Shown here one piece after another: positions 11,206 to 20,160 of a stretch of DNA of 64,000 nucleotides (the first letter of the stretch is position 1; each line of letters opens with the position of its first letter). The notes under the pieces were generated by a model. That model ran no database searches and was not told where the DNA came from. It was given only the letters and a program-made list of their open reading frames with translations. The DNA lies in NCBI RefSeq assembly GCF_004300825.1, contig NZ_CP036250.1, positions 2,412,001 to 2,476,000 of the forward strand, written 5' to 3'. This DNA comes from Egicoccus halophilus. Its GTDB lineage: Bacteria > Actinomycetota > Nitriliruptoria > Nitriliruptorales > Nitriliruptoraceae. The translations under genes were made by a program, and so were the position numbers.

Positions 11206-12392
11206 CAGCGCTCGGCCACCTCGTCGAGGTACGCGTCGAGGTTGCGCACCACCTCCGCGACGGTGTCCCCGCCGGTCTTCTCCAGCAGGGCGTCGGCGAG
11301 TTCGATGGCGACGACCGACTCGAGCACGACCCCGGCGCGCGGCACGGCGCAGGCGTCGGAGCGCTGGGTGATCGCGACCGCCTCGTCGTGGGTGTCGAGC
11401 TCGACGGTGCGCAGGGGCCGCGGCAGCGAGGAGATCGGCTTCATCGCCACCCGCAGACGCAGCGGCTGCCCGGTCGACATGCCGGCCTCGATCCCGCCTG
11501 CTCGGTCGGTGGGGCGGGCGTAGCCGTCGGGGCCGTGCAGGATCTCGTCGTGGGCCTGCGAGCCGGGCCGGTCGGCGAGCGCGAAGCCGTCGCCGAACTC
11601 GACGCCCTTCATCGCCTGCACCGACAGGCACGCGGCGGCCAGCCGGGTGTCGAGCTTGCGGTCCCAGTGGACGTGGCTGCCCAGGCCGGGCGGCAGACCG
11701 TGCGCGAGCACCTCGATCGTCCCGCCGAGCGTGTCGTTGTCGGCGTGGGCCGCGTCGATACGGGCGATCATGGCCGCCTCGGTGTCGGGGTCGAGGCACC
11801 GCACCGGCGAGGCGTCGACCCGCGCCAGGTCCTCGGGCCCGGGGCGGGCCGCGTCGTCGGCGGTACGCACGCCGCCGATGTTGACGACGTGGCTGACCAC
11901 CGTGACGCCGACCTCGGCGAGCAGGCGCTTGGCGAGCGTGCCGACGACGACGCGGGCGGCCGTCTCGCGGGCCGAGGCGCGTTCGAGGGCGTCACGGACG
12001 TCGTCGTAGCCGTACTTGAGCGCCGCGGTGAGGTCGGCGTGTCCGGGGCGGGGGCGGGTCAGTCGACGGCCCCGGCCGGTGTCACGGATCGCCTCGAGGT
12101 CGTCGCGCGGCTCGGGGTCCATCGCGTCGACCCACTTGGGCCACTCGGTGTTGCGGATGACGACCGCAACGGGCGAGCCCAGCGTGCGACCGTGACGCAC
12201 CCCGCCGAAAACCTCGACCTCGTCGACCTCGAACGCCATCCGCGGCGAGCGTCCGTGCCCGAGACGACGGCGGGCCAGCTCGTCGGCGAGCACCGCCCGG
12301 GACACCGGCAGGCCGGCCGGCAGCCCCTCGAGGGTGGCGACCAACGCCGGGCCATGGGACTCACCGGCGGTCAGGTAGCGCAGACGCGGCAC
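11205..12392 (-). CDS. aroC: Chorismate synthase
   Basis: Last common step to chorismate, FMN-dependent anti-1,4-elimination; 395 aa. Signature stretches: LTAGESHGPALVATLEGLPAG at the start, GRGRRLTRPRPGHADL with FMN-site residues near 105-120, SARETAARV and QRSDACAVPRAGVV near residue 340. GTG at 12392 chosen: GAGGTG lies about 6 nt upstream and it gives the usual N-terminus. A 71-bp gap separates it from the last pilus gene, so co-transcription with the pilus locus is possible. Confidence 0.96.
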   Translation of the reverse strand: MPRLRYLTAGESHGPALVATLEGLPAGLPVSRAVLADELARRRLGHGRSPRMAFEVDEVEVFGGVRHGRTLGSPVAVVIRNTEWPKWVDAMDPEPRDDLEAIRDTGRGRRLTRPRPGHADLTAALKYGYDDVRDALERASARETAARVVVGTLAKRLLAEVGVTVVSHVVNIGGVRTADDAARPGPEDLARVDASPVRCLDPDTEAAMIARIDAAHADNDTLGGTIEVLAHGLPPGLGSHVHWDRKLDTRLAAACLSVQAMKGVEFGDGFALADRPGSQAHDEILHGPDGYARPTDRAGGIEAGMSTGQPLRLRVAMKPISSLPRPLRTVELDTHDEAVAITQRSDACAVPRAGVVLESVVAIELADALLEKTGGDTVAEVVRNLDAYLDEVAER

Positions 12393-12463
12393 GCGGACAC
12401 CTCGGTCGCAGGCTCGAGGACGACGGACCTCGCAGCTTATCCGCGCCCGGGTACGCACCCGAG

Positions 12464-13912
12464 CTACAGCGCCTCCCAGTCGGTGACGCCACTGATCCCG
12501 AGGTTCGGGACGATCGCGTTGCCTGACGGCGGCATCAGGTAGTCGGAGTTCTTGGTGATCTGGTTGCGGTGGATGGGGCTGCCCGGCGTGCTCGACGACC
12601 GCGACGTCTCGCAGTAGGGCGAGTCGTGGCGGAATTCGGCGTCGAGCGCGGCGTCGCAGGTCATGAAGAACAGCCGGTCGTAGCGGCCGTTGTAGTCGAT
12701 GCGGAACTGCTCGCGGGCGAACATGAGGGTCATCTGCCCGTCGGCGTGCATGTTCTTGTCGACCAGCAGGTCGACGTCGGCGACCGCTCCCACGCCGGGC
12801 CACGAGGTGAAGAACTTCGGGTTCTCGGTGTAGGTGATGTTGCCGGAGTGGCGGCCGTCGCCGGCCAGGATCCGGGCACGGTCGGCCTCGGCGAACAGCG
12901 TGATCCGCGTCGAGTTGCCGTTGCCGTTGTTCATGCGATTCACGACGTTGGCCTGGTAGGCGTAGTACTGCCCGTTGGGTGGCCCGGCGTTGCTCGTCCA
13001 GGTCCAGGTGTTGCCGTCGGTGGCTGCGGTGAACACCCAGTGCGCGCTCGGGGGGACCACCTCGGTCGAGGTCGCGGGGTTGCAGGGGGCCACGGCCTGC
13101 GGGGTGCTCTGACGGACGCTGCCATCGGGGCACAGCTCGTAGAAGGGGTCGGCCTGGGCGCCGGCGACCCCGGGCGCGTTGCGCTGCTGCCAGAACACCC
13201 GCGCGTGGTAGTTCGGGATGTTGCGCTTCGGCTGGCCGCCGGCACAGCCCCCGGCCGTGTCGCAGCTGCCGCTGGCGGTGTAGGGCACGCCGGCGGCGAC
13301 CCGCGGGAAGCCGGTGATGTGGCAGTTCGAGTGGATCCCGCCGGCACCGATCTGGGCGTTGGTGTGGGCGAACTCGACGTCGCACCCGGTCAGGATCGAC
13401 ACGGTCGCGGCGAGCGGGACCACGGGGCGCACGTCGTAGGCCATGCGCACCACACGGCTCGAGCGCCGGTCGCGGCAGTCGGGCAGGAACGCCACGCCGT
13501 AGAGGTCGCCGTTGGTCTGGTCGAGGATCGCGATGCCGTCGCCGTTGGCGGTGCGCTCGAAGTTGCGGCAGTCGGGCGTCACGCGTGCGGCGGCCTGCCC
13601 GAGCGCCCACTGCCGGGCCCCGGCGGCGGTGGTGGGGACGTTGGCCACCGCCGGCGTGAACGGCTGCGCCGGATGGTTCGGGTCGGCCAGTGCGGCCACG
13701 GCCAGCTCGGCGGCGCTCTCGGCCACGTGCAGCCCGGCCTCGAAGGCCTGCGTGTCGGCCGTGGCCGCCTCCTGCGGTGCGGCGTGCGCGACGAACAGGC
13801 CGCTGAGCATGAGCAGGACGAGCATCGCCAGCAGGGCGGTCGGCAGGGCGATGCCGTGCTCGTCCGCATGCCGTCGGAGGGAGGTCGTGGTCACCCGGTC
13901 GCTGGTGGTCAT
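12464..13912 (-). CDS. PilX-like pilus assembly protein
   Basis: 482 aa. The N-terminus carries a single hydrophobic helix after HG (residues about 19-42, GIALPTALLAMLVLLMLSG) resembling the PilX N-terminal segment, which lacks the Glu5 of true prepilins. The rest is a long extracytoplasmic region with at least ten Cys residues (for example CRNFERT, CDTAGGCAGG, CNPATS, CDAALD), likely disulfide-bonded, and with no recognised domain. Start is ambiguous: ATG at 13912 overlaps the previous stop (TGATG) and a GTG lies one codon earlier. It is last of the minor-pilin run, so it probably acts in pilus priming or as a tip or adhesive component. Function inferred from N-terminus and context. Confidence 0.6.
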   Translation of the reverse strand: MTTSDRVTTTSLRRHADEHGIALPTALLAMLVLLMLSGLFVAHAAPQEAATADTQAFEAGLHVAESAAELAVAALADPNHPAQPFTPAVANVPTTAAGARQWALGQAAARVTPDCRNFERTANGDGIAILDQTNGDLYGVAFLPDCRDRRSSRVVRMAYDVRPVVPLAATVSILTGCDVEFAHTNAQIGAGGIHSNCHITGFPRVAAGVPYTASGSCDTAGGCAGGQPKRNIPNYHARVFWQQRNAPGVAGAQADPFYELCPDGSVRQSTPQAVAPCNPATSTEVVPPSAHWVFTAATDGNTWTWTSNAGPPNGQYYAYQANVVNRMNNGNGNSTRITLFAEADRARILAGDGRHSGNITYTENPKFFTSWPGVGAVADVDLLVDKNMHADGQMTLMFAREQFRIDYNGRYDRLFFMTCDAALDAEFRHDSPYCETSRSSSTPGSPIHRNQITKNSDYLMPPSGNAIVPNLGISGVTDWEAL

Positions 13913-15345
13913 CACTTCCGGAGCTCGATTCCGCGGGTCCCCACGGGGACGGTGGTGCCGACGCGTTGCACCGTGAACGTGGTCCGGCTGCCCGACGCGA
14001 TCCCGTTGGCCTGCAGTCGGATGCGGCCCTGGGCGTTGGTGAAGCCGCTGCGCAGCGTGGTGTCGGTGGCGAACTGGCCCTCCACGCGTACCGCGTGGGC
14101 CGGGGCGCCGTCGGCGTAGCGGATCTCGATCTCGACGATGGGCAGCCAGCCGGACTTGACGCCGTCGGTGGTGCTGAGGTCGGTCAACCCCGCGACCGCG
14201 AACGCGTTGGGGGTGGCCGTCGGGTTGGCGTAGTGGACCTGCGAACCGGAGCGACCACCGGCGTCGGTCACCGTCAACGTGACGGCGTAGACCCCGGAGG
14301 CCGCATACTGGTGGTCGAGCTCGTACCCGGAAGCCGTGTGCCCGTCGCCGAGGTCCCAGTCGTAGCGGCTGATGTCGCCGTCGGCGTCGAACGAGCCGCT
14401 CGCGTCGAAGCGGCAGCCGCGGTCGCTCGCGCAGACCACCGTGAAGGCGGCGGCCGGGGTCGCCGCGCCCGAGTCGAGCAGCACTGCCTGCGTCAGGCTG
14501 TCCACCGCGCCCTTGTCGTCGGTCACCGTCAGCGTCACCAGGTACGGCAGGTCGTTGGGAAACACATGGACGGGCGGGAAGTCACCGGTCGCCGTGGCCG
14601 TGCCGTCGCCGAAGTCCCACTCGTGGCGGACCACCTCGCCGTCCTCGTCGAACGAGCCCCGACCGTCGAAGGCACACTGCCGCCCGGTGCAGGTCTGGGT
14701 GAACTGGGCCCGCGGCGGCCGGTTCGGGTTGATGACCGCGTCCGCCTGGGCCGCGTTGCGCAGCGTGATCCTCGAGTCGACCACCACGGGTGCCGTGCGA
14801 CCGTCGGGAGCGCGGTCGCCCGCCAGCGCGAGCCCGACCGAGGCGACGCCGCCGCGGCCCTCGACGACCGCCGTCGAGGCGCAGTCGAGCGCCACGCCGG
14901 TCAGCGGCACCGGCAGGGGGTCGCCCTCGCGGTCGAAGTAGCTGAACGGAGACCCGGCGGCGAGCCCGCCGGCGAGCACGATCGGTGTCGCCACCCCCTC
15001 CTGGCGCTCGAGCCGCCCGGCGGTGACCCGGTAGGTCCGCAGCTCGTCGGCGTCGATGCGGTCGTCGCCGTCGGTGTCGCCGGTCCACACCACGAGCCGG
15101 TCGGCGTCGGAGACGTCGCAGACGCCGTAGGCCTGGCGCACCCCGTCGCGCACGCGCTCGGCCGCGACCCGGGCCGCGTCGGTGTTCCCGCGCAGGTCGA
15201 GCGCGCGGGTCTCGGCCCGGGCGGCGGCGCCGACGCTCGAGACCACGGCCGCACCGACGACCAGGGCCAACGCCAGAACGACGAGGAGCTCGACGAGGGT
15301 GAAACCACGCTCGCCGGCACCGGTCCGCGGGGGGCGCTCAGCCAC
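13912..15345 (-). CDS. PilW-like minor prepilin with two PKD domains
   Basis: 477 aa. Type III-N signal: ERG|FTLVELLVVLALALVVG, with cleavage after Gly14 and Glu at +5. An acidic DTDGDDRIDADEL segment near residue 95 looks like a calcium-binding dockerin/EF-type loop. Two PKD (Ig-like) repeats follow: FDGRGSFDEDGEV...WDFGDGT...LTVTDDKG and FDASGSFDADGDI...WDLGDGH...LTVTDAGG. A C-terminal beta-rich region ends the protein. Start GTG at 15345 overlaps the previous gene by 8 bp. PKD repeats on a prepilin suggest a surface-exposed tip or adhesin subunit (inference). Confidence 0.75.
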   Translation of the reverse strand: MAERPPRTGAGERGFTLVELLVVLALALVVGAAVVSSVGAAARAETRALDLRGNTDAARVAAERVRDGVRQAYGVCDVSDADRLVVWTGDTDGDDRIDADELRTYRVTAGRLERQEGVATPIVLAGGLAAGSPFSYFDREGDPLPVPLTGVALDCASTAVVEGRGGVASVGLALAGDRAPDGRTAPVVVDSRITLRNAAQADAVINPNRPPRAQFTQTCTGRQCAFDGRGSFDEDGEVVRHEWDFGDGTATATGDFPPVHVFPNDLPYLVTLTVTDDKGAVDSLTQAVLLDSGAATPAAAFTVVCASDRGCRFDASGSFDADGDISRYDWDLGDGHTASGYELDHQYAASGVYAVTLTVTDAGGRSGSQVHYANPTATPNAFAVAGLTDLSTTDGVKSGWLPIVEIEIRYADGAPAHAVRVEGQFATDTTLRSGFTNAQGRIRLQANGIASGSRTTFTVQRVGTTVPVGTRGIELRK

Positions 15346-15850
15346 GTTCCACCCCCGCGACGACGGAACTGGTACGTACCTCGCGGTGACGGCCACGATC
15401 CTCCCAGCGGACCACCGTCGTGACCCGCCGGGCGTTGGTGTAGCTCGGCACGGTCGTGACCACCGTCTCGACCTCGTAGTCGCCGTTGCGGCCCGTGAAC
15501 GGCAGGGTGTCGGTGACCCCGCCGTCGGCGAGGCACAGGGTGGGTTCGCGCAGCGTCCCGGCGACGTCGACCGGGAAGGACTGCGCACACCGGGCGGCGT
15601 GGGTGACCTGGTGCAGGCCGAGGTCGTGCCACGGCAGCTGCCGGCTGGCCTCGACCGCCTCGGTGGCGATGGCGACGGCCGTCGTGCGGTCCGCCGAACC
15701 GCGCAGCGACAGCAGGCTCGCCGTCGCCACCTGCGCCAGCGCGAGGAACGCCGTGGCGAGCAGCGCCACGGTCACCAGCACCTCGACGAGCGAGGCGCCC
15801 TCCTCCCCGGCGCGGCGCGACGGGAACGCGTGACCACGCGTCTGCCGCAC
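15338..15850 (-). CDS. PilV-like minor prepilin
   Basis: 170 aa. Leader of 18 residues ends RRAGEEG|ASLVEVLVTVALLATAF, with the conserved Glu at +5 and a hydrophobic helix typical of PilV/GspI-like minor pilins. GTG at 15850 chosen because GAGGA lies just upstream; an ATG at 15964 would add 38 residues and overlap the previous gene. The C-terminal part has two Cys (ARCAQSF, PTLCLADG) and a beta-rich ending. Sits between the pilus inner-membrane assembly genes and the PKD minor pilin. Confidence 0.7.
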   Translation of the reverse strand: MRQTRGHAFPSRRAGEEGASLVEVLVTVALLATAFLALAQVATASLLSLRGSADRTTAVAIATEAVEASRQLPWHDLGLHQVTHAARCAQSFPVDVAGTLREPTLCLADGGVTDTLPFTGRNGDYEVETVVTTVPSYTNARRVTTVVRWEDRGRHREVRTSSVVAGVERG

Positions 15851-15936
15851 CGCGTCCTCGCTTCGCCGACGTCTCGACCGAGCTGTCGGCACGAGTGCCA
15901 CGCGGCTTGAGCGACCGGGCGGGCGTGCCACGCCGG

Positions 15937-16752
15937 TCACCGTGCCGGCGTCGCGGCGAGACACAGACGGAAGGTCTCGGTCAGATAGCCGAACTCGCCA
16001 CAGCCCTCGTCGAACCGGTCGAAGAAGAACGCGCGCGCGAAGACCTGTCCCGGCGGCACCAGGAACAGTCCGTCGTCGACCTGCACGAGCGCCTGCTGCT
16101 GGCCCTGCACGTCGAGGAAGATTCGTGCCAGACGCACGAGCTGGCCGTCACAGACGACGTCGCCGTCGCGCGTCTCGCACGTCGGCGACCTCGGCGACGG
16201 GCTCGGCAGGGTGGGCGAGGGATCGAGGACCGGCGGAGTCCCGGGCGTGGGCGCCGGTGACCGCGGGGCCGACGGCGCGGGCGCCGGGGTGACGGGTGCC
16301 GGGTCGGCGCCCACGGCGGGGTCCACGGCGGGGCCCACGTCCGTGGTCGGGACCGGGTCACCGCCCGTGGGGAGCGTGCCCGGGGACGGCACGGGCACCC
16401 GCTCTCCGGCGTCGGGGAGGGCGTCGAGGTCTTCCACGACCTCGGCGGGCAGGGCGAGGTCCGGGTCGGGATCGACCGTTCCGACGGGAGCGTCGGCCAC
16501 GCGACGGAAGGGATCCTGGGCCTCCGACAGAGAGAACGGCTGGCCCCGGCCGGGCGCCGCGGGCGCCGGGACGGCCTCGGCCTCGGGGACCTGAGCCGCC
16601 GGCAGCGCCGTGACCTGCGCGTCGTCGGGACCGCTCGGCTCGCCGGTCAGGAACCTGACCAGCACGAGGCCGGCGATGGCCGCCACGAGCAGCGCCAGCA
16701 GTAGGGGCAGACGCGTGCTCCGCACCGGCAGGTCGGTGGTGTCCGTAGTCAT
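15937..16752 (-). CDS. Membrane-anchored pilus assembly protein, position of PilP
   Basis: 271 aa. One N-terminal transmembrane helix (about residues 16-34, LPLLLALLVAAIAGLVLV), then a 150-residue linker very rich in Pro, Ala and Asp, then a C-terminal folded part (about residues 185-271) with Cys pair CETRDGDVVCDG and VRLARIFLDVQGQQQALVQVDDGLFLV. The single helix, long linker and small C-terminal beta domain recall PilP/GspC-type proteins, and it follows pilM-pilN-pilO, where pilP usually lies. Overlaps pilO (ATGA). No confident family match; a secretin is not expected in a single-membrane cell. Confidence 0.55.
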   Translation of the reverse strand: MTTDTTDLPVRSTRLPLLLALLVAAIAGLVLVRFLTGEPSGPDDAQVTALPAAQVPEAEAVPAPAAPGRGQPFSLSEAQDPFRRVADAPVGTVDPDPDLALPAEVVEDLDALPDAGERVPVPSPGTLPTGGDPVPTTDVGPAVDPAVGADPAPVTPAPAPSAPRSPAPTPGTPPVLDPSPTLPSPSPRSPTCETRDGDVVCDGQLVRLARIFLDVQGQQQALVQVDDGLFLVPPGQVFARAFFFDRFDEGCGEFGYLTETFRLCLAATPAR

Positions 16753-17468
16753 GACGCGGCCTCCACGGAAACGCCGGCGCCCGTCTCGCCGGGCACGGGA
16801 ACCTCCGTCCCGCCGCCGTCTGGCACGGGGGCCGATCCGGGGTCGCCGTCCGGCTGGCTCGCCCCGGCGGTGGACTCGGGCGAGGCCGGTGCCGTGGCGC
16901 CGGCGGCTGCCGCGTCCAGCGGGGTGACCGCGGCCGCGTCGACGAAGGCACGGCCCGTCAGCGTCGCGGTCAGCTCGGGGTATTCGGCAGTCGTGACGCT
17001 CACCGCGTCCCAGCGCAGCCCGCGGGGCGTGAGGGTCGGGTCCTCGAGACGGCGCAGGTAGTCGACGAGCTGGAAGAACGACCCGGACACACTCAGGCTG
17101 ACCGGGAGCCGCGCCACCATGGCCGCCGGGGCCTCGGTGGCCGGCTTGCCGAGGGTCATCGTGCCGACCGCGACCCCGGCGTCGTCCGCGGCGGTCTCGA
17201 GCTGACGGACGAGCGCGGGCAGCGCCGCGGCGTCGGGCACGACCGCGCGGGCGGCGGTGAGCTCCCCCTCGAGCTCGGGGGCGCGCGAGCGGACCTGCTG
17301 CAGCCGGGCGATCTCGGCCTGCAGCCGTGCCTGGTCGTCCTGTGCGGTCACGGTGTCGGACCGGATCTGGGCGATCTCGGCGGCGCGTGGCTGGTGCAGC
17401 AGCACGACATACAGGGCGATCATCAGGACCCCGACGAGCCCCATCAACACCATCTGGGTGCGGGTCAT
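16749..17468 (-). CDS. pilO: Type IV pilus inner-membrane alignment protein PilO
   Basis: 239 aa. N-terminal transmembrane helix (residues about 6-24), coiled coil with EIAQIRSDTVTAQDDQARLQ, then a ferredoxin-like domain with SLSVSGSFFQLVDYLRRLED, characteristic of PilO. The last 60 residues are a Pro/Gly/Ala-rich tail. Overlaps pilN upstream (ATGA) and the PilP-position gene downstream (ATGA). Expected to pair with PilN and link PilM to the pilus. Confidence 0.8.
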   Translation of the reverse strand: MTRTQMVLMGLVGVLMIALYVVLLHQPRAAEIAQIRSDTVTAQDDQARLQAEIARLQQVRSRAPELEGELTAARAVVPDAAALPALVRQLETAADDAGVAVGTMTLGKPATEAPAAMVARLPVSLSVSGSFFQLVDYLRRLEDPTLTPRGLRWDAVSVTTAEYPELTATLTGRAFVDAAAVTPLDAAAAGATAPASPESTAGASQPDGDPGSAPVPDGGGTEVPVPGETGAGVSVEAAS

Positions 17469-18103
17469 CGCAACACCTCCGGCAACCCGTCGGCGTAGCG
17501 CTCCGTGCGACTGGAGGGCCGGACGTCGACGTCGACGACGAAGCTCGCGTTGCCGTGCTCGTCCAGCGTCGAGGAGGACACGTAGGGGTCGGCCAGCGTG
17601 ACCAGGCTGGCGTAGTCCAGCAGCAGGCGTTCGACGCCCGGCGCGTGTCCGGCGGTGTTGGCCCCGGTGAGGGTGACCGTGCCAACGACATCCGGCGGCA
17701 CACCGTCGACGGCCGGCGCCGCCCCGAGCGGCGGTTGCAGCCGGATGTCGATCGTCTCGAGTCCGGTCTCGGTGGCGGTGACCAGCGCGAGGTCCTGCAA
17801 CAACCCGGCGACCGAGACCTCGTCGGCCAGCGCCGCGCGGACCTGCTCCTCGGCCGCCATCGCCTGCGCCGCGAGCTCGGCGTACGGGGTGAGCTCGGCC
17901 CGTGCCCCCTCGAGCGCGAGCACCTCGTGCTGCGCCGCGGCGAGCTCGGCCTCGGCCCCTCGCAGGGTCGCGTGCTGCACGGCGTGGACGATGCCGAGTG
18001 CCGCGACGACCGCCCCCAGCGCGACGACGACCACGGCGCGCTGCCGGCTGGCACGACGATGTGCGACGTTCGCCACCGGCAGCAGGTTGACCCGCACGCT
18101 CAT
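17465..18103 (-). CDS. pilN: Type IV pilus assembly protein PilN
   Basis: 212 aa. The N-terminus contains the PilM-binding motif (S-V-R-V-N-L-L-P), then a transmembrane helix (residues about 24-42), a coiled coil and a ferredoxin-like domain with WLS-type feature replaced by GTVTLTGANTAGHAPGVER. Start ATG at 18103 overlaps the pilM stop (ATGA). Operon position between pilM and pilO supports the call. Confidence 0.85.
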   Translation of the reverse strand: MSVRVNLLPVANVAHRRASRQRAVVVVALGAVVAALGIVHAVQHATLRGAEAELAAAQHEVLALEGARAELTPYAELAAQAMAAEEQVRAALADEVSVAGLLQDLALVTATETGLETIDIRLQPPLGAAPAVDGVPPDVVGTVTLTGANTAGHAPGVERLLLDYASLVTLADPYVSSSTLDEHGNASFVVDVDVRPSSRTERYADGLPEVLR

Positions 18104-19137
18104 TCGCGTCCCGCTAGGGCGAGGCCGACGGCCGTGGTCAGGGTCGGGCCGACGGTGCGCAGCGCCGGCGCGTCGTAAGCGGCCACCTTGGCACCCCAGT
18201 GGTCGAACACGCTGCCGAGCTCCACCGGAAGGCGCAGCGACTCCGCCAGCTGGTCCGACAGCCCGGGGAGGTTGGCGCCGCCGCCGGTGAGCGCGACACC
18301 GGCGAGGGGCGCGGCACCCGGCTGGGCGAGGTAGTAGTCGATCGAGCTGCGGATCTCCTCCGAGAGCCGCTCCACGTGACGCGCGACCAACGCCGCGAGA
18401 CGCCCGTCGGCCGTCGGGTCCGACGTGCGCTTGAGGCGTTCGGCCTCCGTGTGGTCGATGCCGAGCTCCATGGCGATCGCGTCGGTCACCTCGTCGCCGC
18501 CCGACGTCAGGATGCGAACGAACAACGGGGTGCCGCCGTGTTGCACCACGACGTCGGTGACGCCGCCGCCGACGTCGACGAGCACCTCGCCGGCCTGTTG
18601 GTACGGCGAGTGGTTCCCGATGGCGCGCAGCATCGCGAACGGGTTGAGGTCGACGCCGACGGCGCGCAGACCGGCGCGCTGGACGGCCTCGACGTGACGG
18701 TTCACCATGTCCCGGTGCGCGGCGGCGATGAGGACCCGCTGGCGTCGTTCGCCGTCTTCGGTGACCTCCTCGGCCAGCACGTGCACGTCGAGTTCGGCGT
18801 GTTCGACCGGGATGGGAATGTGTTCCTGCACCTGGTAGCGGATCGAGGCGCGCAGGTCCTCGAGCGGCATGGCCGGCAGGTCGAGCTGGCGGACGACGAC
18901 ACGGGAGTTCGCCACGCCGAGCCACACCTTCCTGGTGCGGACCTTCGTGGCGGCGACGAGGTCGCGCAGGGCGTTGGCCACCGCATCGGGTTCGTGGACC
19001 TCACCGTCGACGACCCAACCCGGCGACAGCTCGATGCCGCCGAAGTTCGTGATGCGGGGGCCCGACCGGGAGGACGCGACCTCCGCGACCGTGACGGTGC
19101 GGGTGCCGATGTCCACCCCCACAGCGGTGGTTGCCAC
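18100..19137 (-). CDS. pilM: Type IV pilus assembly ATPase-like protein PilM
   Basis: 345-aa actin-like (FtsA/ASKHA fold) cytoplasmic protein. GVDIGTRTVTVAEV is the phosphate-1 loop, VLVDVGGGVTDVVV the phosphate-2 loop and VALTGGGANLPGL the adenosine loop. Start GTG at 19137. It binds the PilN N-terminus, and pilN overlaps it by four bases. A small hairpin lies 20 nt upstream of the start. Confidence 0.92.
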   Translation of the reverse strand: MATTAVGVDIGTRTVTVAEVASSRSGPRITNFGGIELSPGWVVDGEVHEPDAVANALRDLVAATKVRTRKVWLGVANSRVVVRQLDLPAMPLEDLRASIRYQVQEHIPIPVEHAELDVHVLAEEVTEDGERRQRVLIAAAHRDMVNRHVEAVQRAGLRAVGVDLNPFAMLRAIGNHSPYQQAGEVLVDVGGGVTDVVVQHGGTPLFVRILTSGGDEVTDAIAMELGIDHTEAERLKRTSDPTADGRLAALVARHVERLSEEIRSSIDYYLAQPGAAPLAGVALTGGGANLPGLSDQLAESLRLPVELGSVFDHWGAKVAAYDAPALRTVGPTLTTAVGLALAGRE

Positions 19138-19156
19138 GTCTCAGTCCGTCCGACGG

Positions 19157-19174
19157 CGGCCCCTCGAGGGGCCG
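19157..19174 (-). terminator. Small GC hairpin between pilD and pilM
   Basis: CGGCCCC-TCGA-GGGGCCG forms a perfect 7-bp stem with a 4-nt loop, about 20 nt before the pilM GTG and 97 nt after the pilD stop. No U-tract follows. It may partly terminate pilD transcription or shape pilM translation. The other 100 bp between pilD and pilM show nothing else. Confidence 0.4.
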
Positions 19175-19270
19175 GACCACCTCCTCGTCGGCGGCGGTAC
19201 GCGGGTCTTGAGCAGTCGGCGTTCAGTGACGGCGCCCGGCGAGCCCGACGGAACCCGGACCATCATCGCC

Positions 19271-20074
19271 TCACACGCCGAGCACGGTACGGACCGCGGT
19301 CGCGCTCGCGTCGGGGGCCAGCACCACCACCAGCGACCCGGCGGCGAGGTAGGGCCCGAAGGGCACCCGGCTGGCCAGGCGTGCCCGCCCCGACACCAGC
19401 AGGCCGACGACCACCACGACGGCGGCGCCGATCGTGGCGTAGGCGAAGGCCACCAGGTGGACGCCTCCGAGGTTGCCGACGACCAGGCCGATGGAGACGG
19501 CGAGCTTCACGTCCCCCATGCCCATGCCGGCCTGGCCACGGACCAGTCGGAACAGCTCCGCGAAGGTGAACATCACCGCCGGGACCACGAGCGCCCAGAT
19601 CACGCCCCCGCGCAAGGCGGCCCAGTCACCGTCGAGCGCCGCGGCGAGCACCACCAACGGGAGCAGCACGAACGGCAGACGGTAGGTGAGACGGTTGGGG
19701 ATGATGCGGTGCTCGAGGTCGATCGCGGTCGCCACCACGAGCGCCCAGACGAACACCAGCAGCGCGGGCAGCAAAGGGTGCCAGCCCCAGACCCACGTGA
19801 CGGCGGCGAACAGCAGCGCGGTGGTGAGCTCCACCACGGCGTAGCGCGGCGAGATCCCCGCGCCGCAGGCGCGGCAGCGTCCGCGCAGCAGCAGGAAGGA
19901 CAGCACCGGGACGTTGTCCCGCGGCGCGACCATCGCCCCGCAGGTTGGACACGCCGAGCGCTTCGGCTCGGTCACCGCCGCACCGCGCGGCCACCGGTGG
20001 ATCGCGACGGTCGCGAACGACCCGAGGGCCAGCCCGAGCAGGCCGGCCAGCCCCACCACCACGACGGCTTCCAC
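19271..20074 (-). CDS. pilD: Prepilin peptidase / N-methyltransferase (A24 family)
   Basis: 267-aa polytopic membrane aspartic protease that cleaves prepilin leaders at the cytoplasmic face and methylates the new N-terminus. Both zinc Cys pairs of the methylase domain are present (CPTCG and CRACG, about residues 38-70). The catalytic aspartates are in DLEHRIIPN and GMGDVK. About seven to eight hydrophobic helices. GTG at 20074 chosen for AGGAG 5 nt upstream. It can serve all the prepilins of this locus. A strong terminator separates it from pilA. Confidence 0.93.
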   Translation of the reverse strand: MEAVVVVGLAGLLGLALGSFATVAIHRWPRGAAVTEPKRSACPTCGAMVAPRDNVPVLSFLLLRGRCRACGAGISPRYAVVELTTALLFAAVTWVWGWHPLLPALLVFVWALVVATAIDLEHRIIPNRLTYRLPFVLLPLVVLAAALDGDWAALRGGVIWALVVPAVMFTFAELFRLVRGQAGMGMGDVKLAVSIGLVVGNLGGVHLVAFAYATIGAAVVVVVGLLVSGRARLASRVPFGPYLAAGSLVVVLAPDASATAVRTVLGV

Positions 20075-20111
20075 GGCGTCTCCTGCACGTCGGACGTGGA
20101 CCCTACTTCGT

Positions 20112-20146
20112 ACGACGTGGGGCGGCCCGAGGCCGCCCCACGTCGT
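20112..20146 (-). terminator. Strong terminator after pilA
   Basis: ACGACGTGGGGCGGC at 20112-20126 pairs perfectly with GCCGCCCCACGTCGT at 20132-20146 (15 bp, 5-nt loop CCGAG). It starts 15 bp past the pilA stop and is followed by no clear U-tract, common in GC-rich actinobacteria. It would isolate the highly expressed pilin mRNA from pilD. Confidence 0.85.
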
Positions 20147-20160
20147 GTCGAGAGAGCCGG

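Noticed and set aside
10803-12542. 579-codon plus-strand open frame opposite aroK and aroC
   Set aside because: Antisense of two complete shikimate genes; no start signal or domain.
15850-15964. Longer PilV-like protein starting at ATG 15964
   Set aside because: It would overlap the upstream gene by 28 bp and give a 56-residue leader; GTG 15850 has GAGGA and a normal 18-residue leader.
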